From contig AEPI01000066.1 of the NCBI GenBank assembly GCA_000193795.2, positions 1 through 59,653 of the forward strand: a DNA stretch of 59,653 nt. The letters run 5' to 3'. The stretch is from Neisseria lactamica NS19 (GTDB taxonomy: Bacteria; Pseudomonadota; Gammaproteobacteria; Burkholderiales; Neisseriaceae). A program made the translations under genes and the position numbers. Positions 16,605 to 25,705 of the stretch are shown piece by piece; position 1 is the stretch's first letter, and every line of letters starts with the position of its first letter. The notes beneath the pieces were generated by a model, which made no database searches, had not been told where the DNA came from, and was given only the letters and a program-made list of their open reading frames with translations.

Positions 16605-17041
16605 TTCGTCTTGCTTGGATGATTTCTTTGACTTTTTTCGGCACAGCAGGTTGTATTTTTAACGACATCGTTACTCCAAAAACGTAAAACCGTCCAGCCC
16701 TCGGCTTTCAGACGACCTATTACTTCCCTATCCCTTCGGATATTGCGCTCTATCTTGGCAATCCAAAATTCGCGGTTGCCCTTTATTTCCGCTTTTCTCT
16801 GTTCCCAATCCTTGCCGTGCCAAAACTCGCCATCGACAAACACGGCAACTTTATATTTTTTAAATGAAAAATCAGGCTTCCCAAAAATGCTTCCGCTATT
16901 TTTCCGATACCTGAGTCCCAAAGCCCACATCGCCTTCGCCAACGTAAGCTCGGGTTTCGTCCCCTTGCTTTTGTTGGACTGCATACATTTTTTACGCTGC
17001 TCGGGGGTTAATCTGTCCATTTCGTGAAATCTGAAACGCAT
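16601..17041 (-). CDS. vsr: very-short-patch repair endonuclease (Vsr)
   Basis: Nicking endonuclease that acts at T:G mismatches left by deamination of 5-methylcytosine. The 146 residues have the Vsr core: RKKCMQSNKSKGTKPELTLAKAMWALGLRYR (start of the fold), GKPDFSFKKYKVAVFVDGEFWHG (catalytic Asp in PDF and His in FWHG), then EFWIAKIERNIRRDREV and LKAEGWTVLRFW. Compared with E. coli Vsr the metal-site cysteines around FWH are replaced (DGEFWHGKDW), so the structural zinc is probably absent. It overlaps the methyltransferase start, matching its expected role of repairing that enzyme's sites. An internal Met at residue 8 is a possible alternative start. Confidence 0.9.
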   Translation of the reverse strand: MRFRFHEMDRLTPEQRKKCMQSNKSKGTKPELTLAKAMWALGLRYRKNSGSIFGKPDFSFKKYKVAVFVDGEFWHGKDWEQRKAEIKGNREFWIAKIERNIRRDREVIGRLKAEGWTVLRFWSNDVVKNTTCCAEKSQRNHPSKTN

Positions 17042-17338
17042 TTATACGAAAGTGCATCCGTTTTGCGCGGCATCGTTGCGGATTTCGGCAGTTGCACTCC
17101 TCGCAAGGAAGCAACAAAACCCAAGTGCGCCGGAAGCTGCCTGTTTCGTCAGATTTTCCCGTAAAGCCTTAAGGTTCGCAGCCGGCCGGACTCAAAATTA
17201 CCAAACGCCCATCCGCACAAATCTTCAAAAAGCATCAATTCATCTGCCGAAATTCCGCCGAAATCTTGCCGCAGGCTTTCTCAGCCCATACGTCCGGACA
17301 ATATGCGGTTGCGCTCTGCCTGCAAACCGCCCGCACCA
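17042..17338. other. gap between pheS and vsr, no gene seen
   Basis: Neither strand carries a frame with recognisable family features. This is where a restriction gene would be expected for a complete system; none is present. Confidence 0.5.
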
Positions 17339-18331
17339 TTATTTCGCAAACTGCTTCAAAAAATTCAAATCGTTATCAAAAAACAAGCGCAAATCGTTCA
17401 CGTTGTAACGCAGCATCGCGAAACGGTCAAGACCGATACCGAAAGCGAAACCGGTGTATTTTTCAGAATCGATATTCACGTTTTTCAACACGTTGGGATG
17501 CACCATACCGCAGCCGCCGACTTCCAGCCATTTGCCGTTTTCGCCCATAATGTCGATTTCGGCGGACGGTTCGGTAAACGGGAAGAAGGACGGGCGGAAA
17601 CGCACCTGCAAATCATCACGTTCAAAGAAGCGGCGGATAAAATCGGTGAACACAGCTTTTAAGTCGGCAAAAGTTACACCCTCTTCCACCCACAAGCCTT
17701 CCGCCTGATGGAACATAGGCGAGTGTGTGGCATCGCTGTCCACACGGTAAACACGGCCGGGGGCGATAATGCGGATAGGCGGTTCTTTTTTGTCGAGCAT
17801 ATAACGGATTTGAATCGGGGAAGTGTGCGTACGCAAAACATCGCCGTTTTCAACATAAAACGTATCCTGCATCGCACGGGCAGGATGGTTTGCGGGGATG
17901 TTCAGGGCTTGGAAGTTGTGGAAATCGTCTTCGATTTCAGGGCCGTCCGCCACTTCAAAACCCATACCGTGGAACAGCTCGACCACACGTTGCAAAGTCA
18001 GGGTGACCGGATGCAGGCTGCCGCCTTCCTGAGCGCGGCCGGGCAGGGTAATGTCGAGGGCTTCGGCGGCAAGCCGGGCTTGAAGCTTGGCCTCGTTGAG
18101 GGCATCGCGCTTATCGTTAAAGGCCGTCTGAAACCGTTTTTTGCATTCATTAATATGCGCACCTATGGTTTTGCGCTCTTCAGGCGACATTTGACCCAAA
18201 GTTTTCAGAAGCCCGGTCAATTCGCCGGTTTTACCGAGATAACGTGCTTTAATTTGTTCTAAGGTATTGAAATCTTGCGCGGCTTCAATGGCGGCAATAC
18301 CTTCTGCAACGATACGGTTTACATTTTCCAT
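17339..18331 (-). CDS. pheS: phenylalanine-tRNA ligase alpha subunit
   Basis: Catalytic subunit of phenylalanyl-tRNA synthetase. The 330 residues carry the class II motifs: motif 1 with HPVTLTLQRVVELFHGMGFEV near 107-128, motif 2 around HTSPIQIR to YRVDSDATHSPMFHQ (170-205), and motif 3 with GFAFGIGLDRFAMLRY near 295-311. An N-terminal coiled coil precedes them. Its start is preceded by a paired AGGCCGTCTGAA uptake-sequence variant (18360-18420). The usual pheS-pheT adjacency is broken by the methyltransferase insert. Confidence 0.97.
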   Translation of the reverse strand: MENVNRIVAEGIAAIEAAQDFNTLEQIKARYLGKTGELTGLLKTLGQMSPEERKTIGAHINECKKRFQTAFNDKRDALNEAKLQARLAAEALDITLPGRAQEGGSLHPVTLTLQRVVELFHGMGFEVADGPEIEDDFHNFQALNIPANHPARAMQDTFYVENGDVLRTHTSPIQIRYMLDKKEPPIRIIAPGRVYRVDSDATHSPMFHQAEGLWVEEGVTFADLKAVFTDFIRRFFERDDLQVRFRPSFFPFTEPSAEIDIMGENGKWLEVGGCGMVHPNVLKNVNIDSEKYTGFAFGIGLDRFAMLRYNVNDLRLFFDNDLNFLKQFAK

Positions 18332-18359
18332 AATGGTTTATCGTCTGTTTGTTGATGGC

Positions 18360-18420
18360 AGGCCGTCTGAAACAACAAAGCCGCCTGTTGGGTTTGGCTG
18401 CAAACCCGTTCAGACGGCCT
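18360..18420. repeat. inverted pair of variant uptake sequence AGGCCGTCTGAA
   Basis: AGGCCGTCTGAA (18360-18371) and its complement (18409-18420) flank a 37-nt spacer that has its own inner pairing (AACAACAAAGCC... against GGCTGC). The AG form differs from the AT form common in the rest of the window. It lies between rplT and pheS. Confidence 0.6.
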
Positions 18421-18536
18421 TTTACATCAGTGCGGCCAATCCGTTTGATAAGAAGGGGCTATTTTATCGCAAATTAGTATAAAAAAATAGAGTTTAAAGA
18501 AAGAAAATCAACTACATAGAATTTCTTTAAGAAAAG

Positions 18537-18563
18537 AAAAAAGGAAGCACGAGCTTCCTTTTT
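18537..18563 (-). terminator. Rho-independent terminator of rplT
   Basis: AAAAAGGAAGC (minus strand) pairs with GCTTCCTTTTT around a 4-nt loop, followed by T-rich DNA, 20 bp past the rplT stop. It is the end of the thrS-infC-rpmI-rplT transcript. Confidence 0.85.
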
Positions 18564-18581
18564 GCAAACAACCTTATCGAA

Positions 18582-18941
18582 TCAGGCAGCCAAAGCGGCT
18601 TTAGCCTTTTCAGCCAATTGTGCAAATGCGGCTTTATCGAACACGGCCAAATCAGCCAATACTTTGCGGTCGATTTCGATAGAGGCGCGTTTCAGACCGT
18701 TCATGAATTTGCTGTAAGACAAACCGTTTTCACGCGCACCCGCATTGATGCGGACAATCCACAGTTGGCGGAATTGGCGTTTGCGCTGGCGGCGGTCGCG
18801 GTATGCATATTGACCGGCTTTCATTACCGCCTGTTTGGCAACGCGGTAAACATTTTTACGACGGCCGCGATAGCCTTTGGCTAACGCGAAGACTTTTTGG
18901 TGACGGGCACGGGCGGTAACACCGCGTTTTACGCGTGGCAT
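18582..18941 (-). CDS. rplT: 50S ribosomal protein L20
   Basis: Primary 23S rRNA-binding protein of large-subunit assembly. The basic N-terminus MPRVKRGVTARARHQKV and the block AGQYAYRDRRQRKRQFRQLWI identify L20. The 119-residue length is exact. It sits 12 bp after rpmI in the universally conserved infC-rpmI-rplT cluster. Confidence 0.98.
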   Translation of the reverse strand: MPRVKRGVTARARHQKVFALAKGYRGRRKNVYRVAKQAVMKAGQYAYRDRRQRKRQFRQLWIVRINAGARENGLSYSKFMNGLKRASIEIDRKVLADLAVFDKAAFAQLAEKAKAALAA

Positions 18942-18953
18942 ATTCTAAACTCC

Positions 18954-19151
18954 TTAAGCGTAGGGCAACATTTTGGCAACGGAAGCCAAATCGCGTGAAT
19001 CCACCATAGCGGTACCGCGCAATTGGCGTTTTGTTTTAGTGGTTTTTTTGGTCAGGATGTGACTTTTAAACGCATGACCGCGTTTTACACCACCGTTACC
19101 CAGTACTTTAAAGCGTTTTTTCGCGCTAGACTTGGTTTTCATTTTAGGCAT
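18954..19151 (-). CDS. rpmI: 50S ribosomal protein L35
   Basis: The 65-residue basic protein starts MPKMKTKSSAKKRF and contains GHAFKSHILTKKTTK, both L35 signatures. The frame is open upstream to 19316 but those residues are not conserved, so I start at MPKMK. It lies between infC and rplT as expected. Confidence 0.97.
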   Translation of the reverse strand: MPKMKTKSSAKKRFKVLGNGGVKRGHAFKSHILTKKTTKTKRQLRGTAMVDSRDLASVAKMLPYA

Positions 19152-19296
19152 AGGAAAACTCCATTTGTTATTGGATAAGGCATTTGGGGGTGAAAACCGT
19201 CGGTTTCCAACACTTGAACCCAAAATGCCACGGTTTTTGCCGCCAATCAAAAACTTACTCCGAAGCGGCGGTCGGAGTAAGCTGGAAATTATAACT

Positions 19297-19818
19297 TTAT
19301 TTTTTCTTCGGCGCAATCATCATCACCATTTGCCGGCCTTCCATTTTAGGGAAGGACTCAATTTGCGCCACTTCCGCCAAATCCTCTTTCACACGCTCCA
19401 AAAGTTGCGCGCCGAGTTGCTGGTGGGCCATTTCACGACCGCGGAAACGCAATGTTACTTTGACTTTGTCACCGTCGGCAAGGAAGCGGTTGATGTTGCG
19501 CATTTTGATTTGATAGTCGCCCTCATCGGTACCCGGACGGAATTTGATTTCCTTAATTTGCACCTGCTTTTGGTTTTTCTTGGCTTCGTCGCGTTTCTTG
19601 GCCTGCTGGTATTTATATTTGCCATAATCCATCAGTTTGCACACAGGCGGCTTGGCGGTAGGGGAAATTTCCACCAAATCGACATCCTGCCCTTCGGCCA
19701 TAGCCAAAGCTTCACGAACCGATACGACACCAAGCTGTTCGCCTGACTCACTGATTAAACGCACTTCTTTGGCGGTAATTTCGCCGTTGATTCGTGCTTC
19801 GCGTTCTTGAGCGATGAT
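19297..19818 (-). CDS. infC: translation initiation factor IF-3 (ATC start codon)
   Basis: IF-3 binds the 30S subunit and proofreads start-codon choice. The conserved N-terminus IAQEREARINGEIT lies upstream of the first ATG/GTG and is reached only by starting at one of two ATC codons after an AGGAG site (start at 19816-19818). This gives 173 residues, the normal IF-3 length; KLMDYGKYKYQQAKK and KVKVTLRFRGREMAHQ are the linker and C-domain signatures. A rare start codon (ATT in E. coli) is how infC autoregulates, since IF-3 rejects it. Here the codon is ATC. Confidence 0.93.
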   Translation of the reverse strand: MIAQEREARINGEITAKEVRLISESGEQLGVVSVREALAMAEGQDVDLVEISPTAKPPVCKLMDYGKYKYQQAKKRDEAKKNQKQVQIKEIKFRPGTDEGDYQIKMRNINRFLADGDKVKVTLRFRGREMAHQQLGAQLLERVKEDLAEVAQIESFPKMEGRQMVMMIAPKKK

Positions 19819-19835
19819 GAATACTCCTATAAAAA

Positions 19836-21749
19836 TTAATGATTGACGAGGGCATCCGCGATTTCTTGCTGCAATTGTGCGATGAAATCATCCAAATCCA
19901 AAGAACCCAAGTCTTCTGCTTTGCGGCGTACCGCAACTTTGTTTTCCTGCTTCTCTTTATCGCCGACAACGATTTGATAAGGGAAACGGTATTGGCTGTT
20001 GTCGCGGATTTTGTAACCGATTTTTTCGTTACGCAAATCCAACTCGACGCGGAAACCCGCCGCCTGCAACTTGACAGCCACTTCGCGGCAATAATCCGCC
20101 TGATTTTCGGTGATGTTCATAATCACCATTTGAACCGGCGCAAGCCACAATGGGAACGAGCCGGCGTGGTTTTCAATCAAAATACCGATAAACCGCTCCA
20201 AAGAACCCAAAATGGCGCGGTGCAACATTACCGGACGGGCGCGGCCGTTGTTTTCGGTTACATATTCGGCATTCAAACGCTCCGGCAATACAAAGTCCAA
20301 CTGCAACGTGCCGCACTGCCAAGAACGCCCCAATGCGTCTTTGACGTGATATTCGATTTTAGGCCCGTAAAACGCGCCCTCACCCGGCAACTCATCCCAT
20401 TCCACAGCGCAGGCGGTCAATGCTTCGCGCAGGCCTTGTTCCGCCTTATCCCACACTTCGTCCGAACCGGCGCGCTTCTCGGGACGCAGCGAAAGTTTGA
20501 CGGACACATCGTGGAAACCGAATTGCTTGTAAATGCGGACGAGTAATTCGTTGAATGCGCGCGCTTCGCCAACGATTTGGTCTTCGGTACAGAAAATATG
20601 CGCGTCATCCTGTACAAACCCACGGACACGCATCAGACCGTGCAAGGCGCCGCTCGGCTCGTTGCGGTGGCAGGAACCGAATTCTGCCAAACGCATCGGC
20701 AAATCGCGGTACGAACGCAAGCCGTTATTGAAAATTTGCACATGACCCGGGCAGTTCATCGGTTTAACCGCGTATTCGCGTTTTTCGGAACTAGTTACGA
20801 ACATATTGTCCTTATAGTTTTCCCAGTGGCCGGATTTTTCCCAAAAGGTTTTATCCATAATTTGGGGCGTTTTGACTTCTTTATAGCCGGCGGCATTCAG
20901 CTCTTTACGCATATGCTGCTCAATCACTTGCCACAAAGCCCAGCCTTTGGGATGCCAAAACACCATACCCGGTGCTTCGTCTTGCAGATGGAACAGATCC
21001 AATTGCTTACCAAGTTTGCGGTGGTCGCGTTTTTCCGCTTCTTCAATGCGCCGGATGTAGGCTTTTAATTCGTCTTTTGTCGCCCAAGCCGTACCGTAAA
21101 TGCGTTGCAGCATTTCATTATTGCTGTCGCCGCGCCAGTATGCGCCTGCCAGCTTGGTCAGTTTGAAGTTTTTCAGGAAGCGGGTGTTCGGAACGTGCGG
21201 ACCCCGGCACATATCGACATATTCCTGGTGATGATACATACCCATTGCTTCCACTTCGGGCATATCGCCAATCAGGCGCAGTTTGTATTCTTCGCCGCGA
21301 TCTTGGAAGATTTTGACGGCTTCGGCGCGCGGGGTCATGATTTTGATCACATCATAATCCTGTGCAATCAATTCCTTCATACGCGCTTCAATGGCGGCAA
21401 CATCTTCGGGCGTAAACGGTTTTTCCGTAGCAATATCGTAATAAAAGCCCTCTTCGATGACGGGGCCGATAACCATTTTTGCGTTGGGATAAAGCTGCTT
21501 GACTGCGTGCCCGACAAGGTGGGCGCAAGAGTGGCGGATGATTTCAACGCCTTCGCGATCTTTCGGGGTAATGATTTGGACGCTTGAGTCTTCGGTAATC
21601 GGATCGCACACATCGACCAATTTGCCGTTCACCTTGCCTGCCACCGCCGCCTTCGCCAAACCGGCACCGATAGACGCGGCAATCTGTGCCACGGTAACGG
21701 GGGATTCGTATTGGCGGACCGAGCCGTCCGGCAAGGTGATGTTCAACAT
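19836..21749 (-). CDS. thrS: threonine-tRNA ligase
   Basis: Class II synthetase of 637 residues. An N-terminal TGS domain (MLNITLPDGSVRQY to about 60), the editing domain with HSCAHLVGHAV near 73-83, the catalytic core with MNCPGHVQIF and RVRGFVQDDAHIFC, and a C-terminal anticodon-binding domain ending near residue 637 follow in order. I start it at MLNITL; six extra codons upstream are unconserved. It leads the thrS-infC-rpmI-rplT cluster, and the infC start lies 17 bp after its stop. Confidence 0.98.
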   Translation of the reverse strand: MLNITLPDGSVRQYESPVTVAQIAASIGAGLAKAAVAGKVNGKLVDVCDPITEDSSVQIITPKDREGVEIIRHSCAHLVGHAVKQLYPNAKMVIGPVIEEGFYYDIATEKPFTPEDVAAIEARMKELIAQDYDVIKIMTPRAEAVKIFQDRGEEYKLRLIGDMPEVEAMGMYHHQEYVDMCRGPHVPNTRFLKNFKLTKLAGAYWRGDSNNEMLQRIYGTAWATKDELKAYIRRIEEAEKRDHRKLGKQLDLFHLQDEAPGMVFWHPKGWALWQVIEQHMRKELNAAGYKEVKTPQIMDKTFWEKSGHWENYKDNMFVTSSEKREYAVKPMNCPGHVQIFNNGLRSYRDLPMRLAEFGSCHRNEPSGALHGLMRVRGFVQDDAHIFCTEDQIVGEARAFNELLVRIYKQFGFHDVSVKLSLRPEKRAGSDEVWDKAEQGLREALTACAVEWDELPGEGAFYGPKIEYHVKDALGRSWQCGTLQLDFVLPERLNAEYVTENNGRARPVMLHRAILGSLERFIGILIENHAGSFPLWLAPVQMVIMNITENQADYCREVAVKLQAAGFRVELDLRNEKIGYKIRDNSQYRFPYQIVVGDKEKQENKVAVRRKAEDLGSLDLDDFIAQLQQEIADALVNH

Positions 21750-21773
21750 TAAAAAGCTCCAAAACATTAAAAA

Positions 21774-21795
21774 ATAACGGCATAAATGCCGTTAT
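21774..21795 (-). terminator. terminator of tRNA-Val
   Basis: ATAACGGCAT and its complement pair around a 2-nt loop, followed on the minus strand by six T, between tRNA-Val and thrS. Stem 10 bp, perfect. Confidence 0.8.
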
Positions 21796-21802
21796 GGGAA
21801 TT

Positions 21803-21878
21803 TGGTAGGCACGATTGGATTCGAACCAACGACCCCCACCATGTCAAGGTGGTGCTCTAACCAACTGAGCTACGTGCC
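21803..21878 (-). tRNA. tRNA-Val (anticodon GAC)
   Basis: The minus strand starts GGCACGT and ends CGTGCCTACCA, a paired acceptor stem with encoded CCA. The anticodon loop TTGACAT carries GAC. The T-loop GGTTCGAATCC is intact. It lies upstream of thrS and ends in its own terminator. Confidence 0.96.
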
Positions 21879-22132
21879 TGTTTAACAGGGTTCGGATTAT
21901 AGACGATACTTCGGCGTGCCGGCAAGCATGAAAACGGGGTTTCAGACGGCATCGGCGGAACATTGTGATTTTTTGAAACATTTTTTAACGGCAGGCATCC
22001 CGATACGCATGATGCCTTCTGAAACATCCAAACGCCTCCGGTGCGGTGAAAATCCTTTATAATCCCGTTTTCCCCAACCGTTTGACTGCACGGCGGCTGC
22101 GCGCGCCGTTTTCTACATTATAGATATAAGTT

Positions 22133-23248
22133 ATGCTCAAATTTACCTTACACAAAAAAGACGGATACGCCCGACGCGGCACGCTGGAGCTGAACCACGG
22201 CAAAATCGAAACGCCGGTATTTATGCCGGTCGGCACATATGGTTCGGTCAAAGCGATGAACCCGCAAAACCTGCACGACATCAAGGCGCAAATTATTTTG
22301 GGCAACACGTATCATTTGTGGCTGCGTCCGGGTTTGGAGGTCATCGAACAGTTTGGCGGTCTGCACGGCTTTATCGGCTGGGACAAACCGATTCTGACCG
22401 ATTCGGGCGGTTTTCAGGTTTTTTCTTTGTCGGATATGCGCAAGCTGACGGAAGAAGGCTGCACGTTCAAAAGCCCGATTAATGGCGACAAACTGTTTTT
22501 ATCGCCTGAAATTTCCATGAAAATCCAAACGGTTTTGAACTCGGACATCGTGATGCAGTTGGACGAATGCACGCCCGGGGAAGCGACGCGCGAACAGGCG
22601 CAAAAATCCCTGCAAATGAGCCTGCGCTGGGCGGAACGGAGCAAAAAGGCCTTTGAAGATTTGAAAAACCCGAATGCGCTGTTCGGCATCGTGCAAGGCG
22701 CGATGTATGAGGATTTGCGCGAAGAGTCTTTGCGCGGCTTGGAGCAGTTTGATTTTCCCGGCATTGCCGTCGGCGGGCTGTCCGTCGGCGAACCCAAACC
22801 CGAGATGTACCGTATGCTGCGCGCCGTCGGCCCGATGCTGCCCGAACACAAACCGCATTACCTGATGGGCGTAGGCACGCCGGAAGACCTCGTGTACGGC
22901 GTGGCGCACGGCATCGATATGTTCGACTGCGTGATGCCCACCCGCAATGCGCGCAACGGCTGGCTGTTCACCCGTTTCGGCGATTTGAAAATCAAAAACG
23001 CCAAACACAAGTCCGACAAGCGTCCGATAGACGAAAGCTGCACCTGTTACGCCTGCCGGAATTTCAGCCGCGCCTACCTGCACCACCTGCACCGCGCCGG
23101 CGAAATCTTGGGCGCGCAGCTCAACACCATCCACAATCTGCATTTCTACCAAGTCATTATGGCGGAAATGCGCGAAGCCGTCGAACAAGGCAAATTTGCC
23201 GACTGGCAGGCACAATTCCACGAAAACCGCGCGCGCGGCACAGACTGA
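22133..23248 (+). CDS. tgt: queuine tRNA-ribosyltransferase
   Basis: Exchanges guanine for the queuosine precursor preQ1 at position 34 of Asp, Asn, His and Tyr tRNAs. The 371 residues include the substrate region TDSGGFQVFSLS near 90-100, GGLSVGEPK near 220-230, and the zinc site CTCYACRNFSRAYLHHL near 303-318. The catalytic Asp is in DCVMPTRNARNG near 265. A TATAAT sequence about 70 bp upstream (22058-22063) is a plausible -10 without a clear -35. No other queuosine gene is in the window. Confidence 0.96.
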   Translation: MLKFTLHKKDGYARRGTLELNHGKIETPVFMPVGTYGSVKAMNPQNLHDIKAQIILGNTYHLWLRPGLEVIEQFGGLHGFIGWDKPILTDSGGFQVFSLSDMRKLTEEGCTFKSPINGDKLFLSPEISMKIQTVLNSDIVMQLDECTPGEATREQAQKSLQMSLRWAERSKKAFEDLKNPNALFGIVQGAMYEDLREESLRGLEQFDFPGIAVGGLSVGEPKPEMYRMLRAVGPMLPEHKPHYLMGVGTPEDLVYGVAHGIDMFDCVMPTRNARNGWLFTRFGDLKIKNAKHKSDKRPIDESCTCYACRNFSRAYLHHLHRAGEILGAQLNTIHNLHFYQVIMAEMREAVEQGKFADWQAQFHENRARGTD

Positions 23249-23316
23249 TTCCCGGCAAGCCGCTTCAGACGGCGTCCCCCTCAAAACCGCCACTTTGAAT
23301 GATGCACCGACCGATT

Positions 23317-24327
23317 ATGCCCTTATTCCTCCCCGAACCTTCCTTGCCATACTGCGGACAAAACCGTACCGCCGTCCTGTTGGTCAACCTCGGCACGCCC
23401 GACGCGCCGACTGCCGGAGCCGTCCGCCCCTACCTCAAATCTTTTTTGTCGGACTTGCGCGTCGTCGAACTGTCCAAATGGCTGTGGCAGCCGGTTTTAC
23501 GCGGCATCGTATTGCCTTTCCGTGCCGGAAAAAGCGCGCGCGCCTATGAAAAAATCTGGCTGGAAGAAGGTTCGCCCTTAGCGGTTTACACCGCCCGCCA
23601 GGCAGCCGCGCTCGCCGAACGGCTTCCCGGCCTGCTTGTCCGTTATGCGATGACCTACGGCAATCCTTCGGTGGCAGACGTATTGTCGGAGCTGAAGGCG
23701 CAAGGCGCGGGCAGGCTGCTGGTTATCCCGATGTACCCGCAATATGCCGCCTCAAGCAGCGGCGCGGCGTTGGACAAGGTATTCGGACAACTGCTGCGCC
23801 AACGGAACCAGATGAGCATCCGCACCGTTTCGCGCTTTTATGACGATGCCGGTTACATTGATGCGATGAAAAACCATATTCTCAAATATTGGGCGGAACA
23901 CGGGCGCGGGCAGAAGCTGATGTTGAGTTTTCACGGCATACCGCAAAGCCACTCCGACCTCGGCGACCCCTATCCCGACGAATGCCGCCATACCGCCGGG
24001 CTGCTTGCCGAAGCACTGAATCTGACCGAAAACGAATATACCGTATCGTTCCAAAGCCGGTTCGGCAGGGCGGAATGGATTACGCCCGGCACGCAGGATC
24101 TGCTTGACCGGCTGCCCGAACAAGGCATTACCGAATTAGACGTATTCTGTCCGGGTTTTTTGGCAGACTGTTTGGAAACATTGGAAGAAATCGCCTTGGC
24201 GGGGCGCGGGCAGTTTTACGGCGCAGGCGGCAAAAACTACCGCTACATCCCCTGCCTCAACGACAACCCCGACTGGATAGGCGCGCTTGAAAGGCTCGTC
24301 AAAGAAAACCTCGGCGGAGGATATTGA
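23317..24327 (+). CDS. hemH: ferrochelatase
   Basis: Inserts Fe2+ into protoporphyrin IX, the last step of haem synthesis. The 336-residue form shows AVLLVNLGTPDAP near 17-29, the metal-site block LMLSFHGIPQSH with the invariant His near 203, YPDECRHTA and the C-terminal FCPGFLADCLETLEEI near 278-292. Two Met codons 15 and 18 bp further upstream (23299) are also in frame; neither start has a strong ribosome site. Haem supply is relevant to the cytochrome c that follows. Confidence 0.95.
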   Translation: MPLFLPEPSLPYCGQNRTAVLLVNLGTPDAPTAGAVRPYLKSFLSDLRVVELSKWLWQPVLRGIVLPFRAGKSARAYEKIWLEEGSPLAVYTARQAAALAERLPGLLVRYAMTYGNPSVADVLSELKAQGAGRLLVIPMYPQYAASSSGAALDKVFGQLLRQRNQMSIRTVSRFYDDAGYIDAMKNHILKYWAEHGRGQKLMLSFHGIPQSHSDLGDPYPDECRHTAGLLAEALNLTENEYTVSFQSRFGRAEWITPGTQDLLDRLPEQGITELDVFCPGFLADCLETLEEIALAGRGQFYGAGGKNYRYIPCLNDNPDWIGALERLVKENLGGGY

Positions 24328-24597
24328 AACAAGCCGCCCGCCGCGCCGGAATGCCGTCTGAACGCTTATTTTCTAAAATCCGGCAAGGCGGCACTATCGG
24401 GGCAAATGGGAAAAATGCGGCGAACCGAAGCCGGGTGCGTCGGGGAAAGCGCACCGGCGCGGCAGACCCCCGACAAAGCACCAATGCGCCTTATTCGGAA
24501 AATGCGGGGGTTTCTTGACGCACCCCAATGTTCAGACGGCATTCCGCCCCGCTTTCAAATATAATGATTCGGAACAAAACCAAGAAAGGACAACCCG

Positions 24598-24999
24598 ATG
24601 GACACAATCCGCCTGCTGCCTGCCCTTGTTGCCGGCTTGCTCTATACCGCCGTTTCTGCCGCCGACACCCGGCAGGCGGCAAACGGGCAAAAAATCTACG
24701 AATCCAACTGCGCCGCCTGCCACGGCAAAAAAGGGGAAGGACGCGGCGCGGCGTTTCCGCCGCTTTTCCGGTCGGACTACATTATGAACAAACCGCACGT
24801 CCTGCTGCACAGTATGGTTAAAGGCATCAACGGGCCCATCAAAGTCAACGGCAAAAGCTACGACGGCTTTATGCCGGCAACCGCCATCAGCGATGCCGAC
24901 GCTGCCGCCGTTGCCGCCTACATTATGACCGCCTTCGGCAACGGCGGCGGCACGGTTACCGAAAAAGATGTCAGGCAGGCGAAAAACAAAAAACCATAA
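24598..24999 (+). CDS. periplasmic c-type cytochrome
   Basis: Small monohaem cytochrome c of 133 residues. A cleavable signal peptide (hydrophobic 3-20, cut after VSA, with AADTRQ as mature start) is followed by the haem motif CAACH at residues 39-43 and a probable Met axial ligand in YDGFMPATAI near 92. It resembles the cytochrome c class I family used in electron transfer to terminal oxidases or nitrite reductase; the partner cannot be told. It carries the usual AAGGA ribosome site 8 nt before ATG. Confidence 0.9.
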   Translation: MDTIRLLPALVAGLLYTAVSAADTRQAANGQKIYESNCAACHGKKGEGRGAAFPPLFRSDYIMNKPHVLLHSMVKGINGPIKVNGKSYDGFMPATAISDADAAAVAAYIMTAFGNGGGTVTEKDVRQAKNKKP

Positions 25000-25705
25000 G
25001 CGGAAGACTGTGTTTGAATATTCTGCCGATTCCATTTGTTTGCAAAGGAAAAATTGCTTATTTTCGTTTGACCGGAAACCGGTTCCATTGAATAAAGGAC
25101 ATTTCGTCCGACTAATCAGAGCCGCACCGGCGGAATATGAACACACAGCCAAACGGACAAATGCCGTCTGAAATCCGTCCGACCCGTTTCAGACGGCATA
25201 CCGGTTCAAACTGTTGCCCGACGGCGGCACACATTTCGACACACGGACAACGCACCAAGCGCGCCGGCCGCCGTGAAGCCGGACAAAACACATCCGCACC
25301 GCATCCGCAATGCCGCCGCGAAGCTCCGGCACGAAACCGCGCAAACTCCCCCGCAACCCTGCTTTTCACACAGGCAGATGCCGGATGCCCGCCCCGAAAG
25401 CCGGCGACAGACGCGCCGCCGGCAGCCTTCAGACGACATCTGCGGCAAACCCTGCCGTCTGAAACCTGCCGCTTCCCGTGTTCTCCTGTATAATGCCGAA
25501 ATTTGCGCCTGCACGCCGCGTTTCCATCCGTTTCCGCGCACCCGGGTCGCCGGCCGGTTTGAAAACCCTTCCGACGGGGTGCGCGCCGATTTCACCATAC
25601 CCGAGCCGCCGTACCGCCCCGGCATGCCGTTTCCGCAGACACCGAATTTTTCCCGATGCCGCCTGAAAACACCCGGACGGCATCACGCCAAACAGACAGA
25701 CACCT
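25000..25705. other. 706-bp gap between the cytochrome gene and lnt
   Basis: Holds an inverted uptake-sequence pair at 25161-25199 and a TATAAT at 25489-25494 that could be the -10 of the lnt promoter, though no good -35 precedes it. GC-rich frames are open on the plus strand but look like shadows, with poor codon use and no family signature. Confidence 0.5.
25161..25199. terminator. inverted uptake-sequence pair after the cytochrome gene
   Basis: ATGCCGTCTGAA (25161-25172) and its complement (25188-25199) with a 15-nt loop. It is 160 bp past the cytochrome stop on the plus strand. Confidence 0.6.

Noticed and set aside
17052..17408. Plus-strand open frame between vsr and pheS as a possible restriction gene
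   Set aside because: No nuclease motif, runs into the antisense of pheS and has poor codon use.
22058..22063. TATAAT before tgt as a full promoter
   Set aside because: No -35 at a fitting distance; mentioned only in the gene entry.
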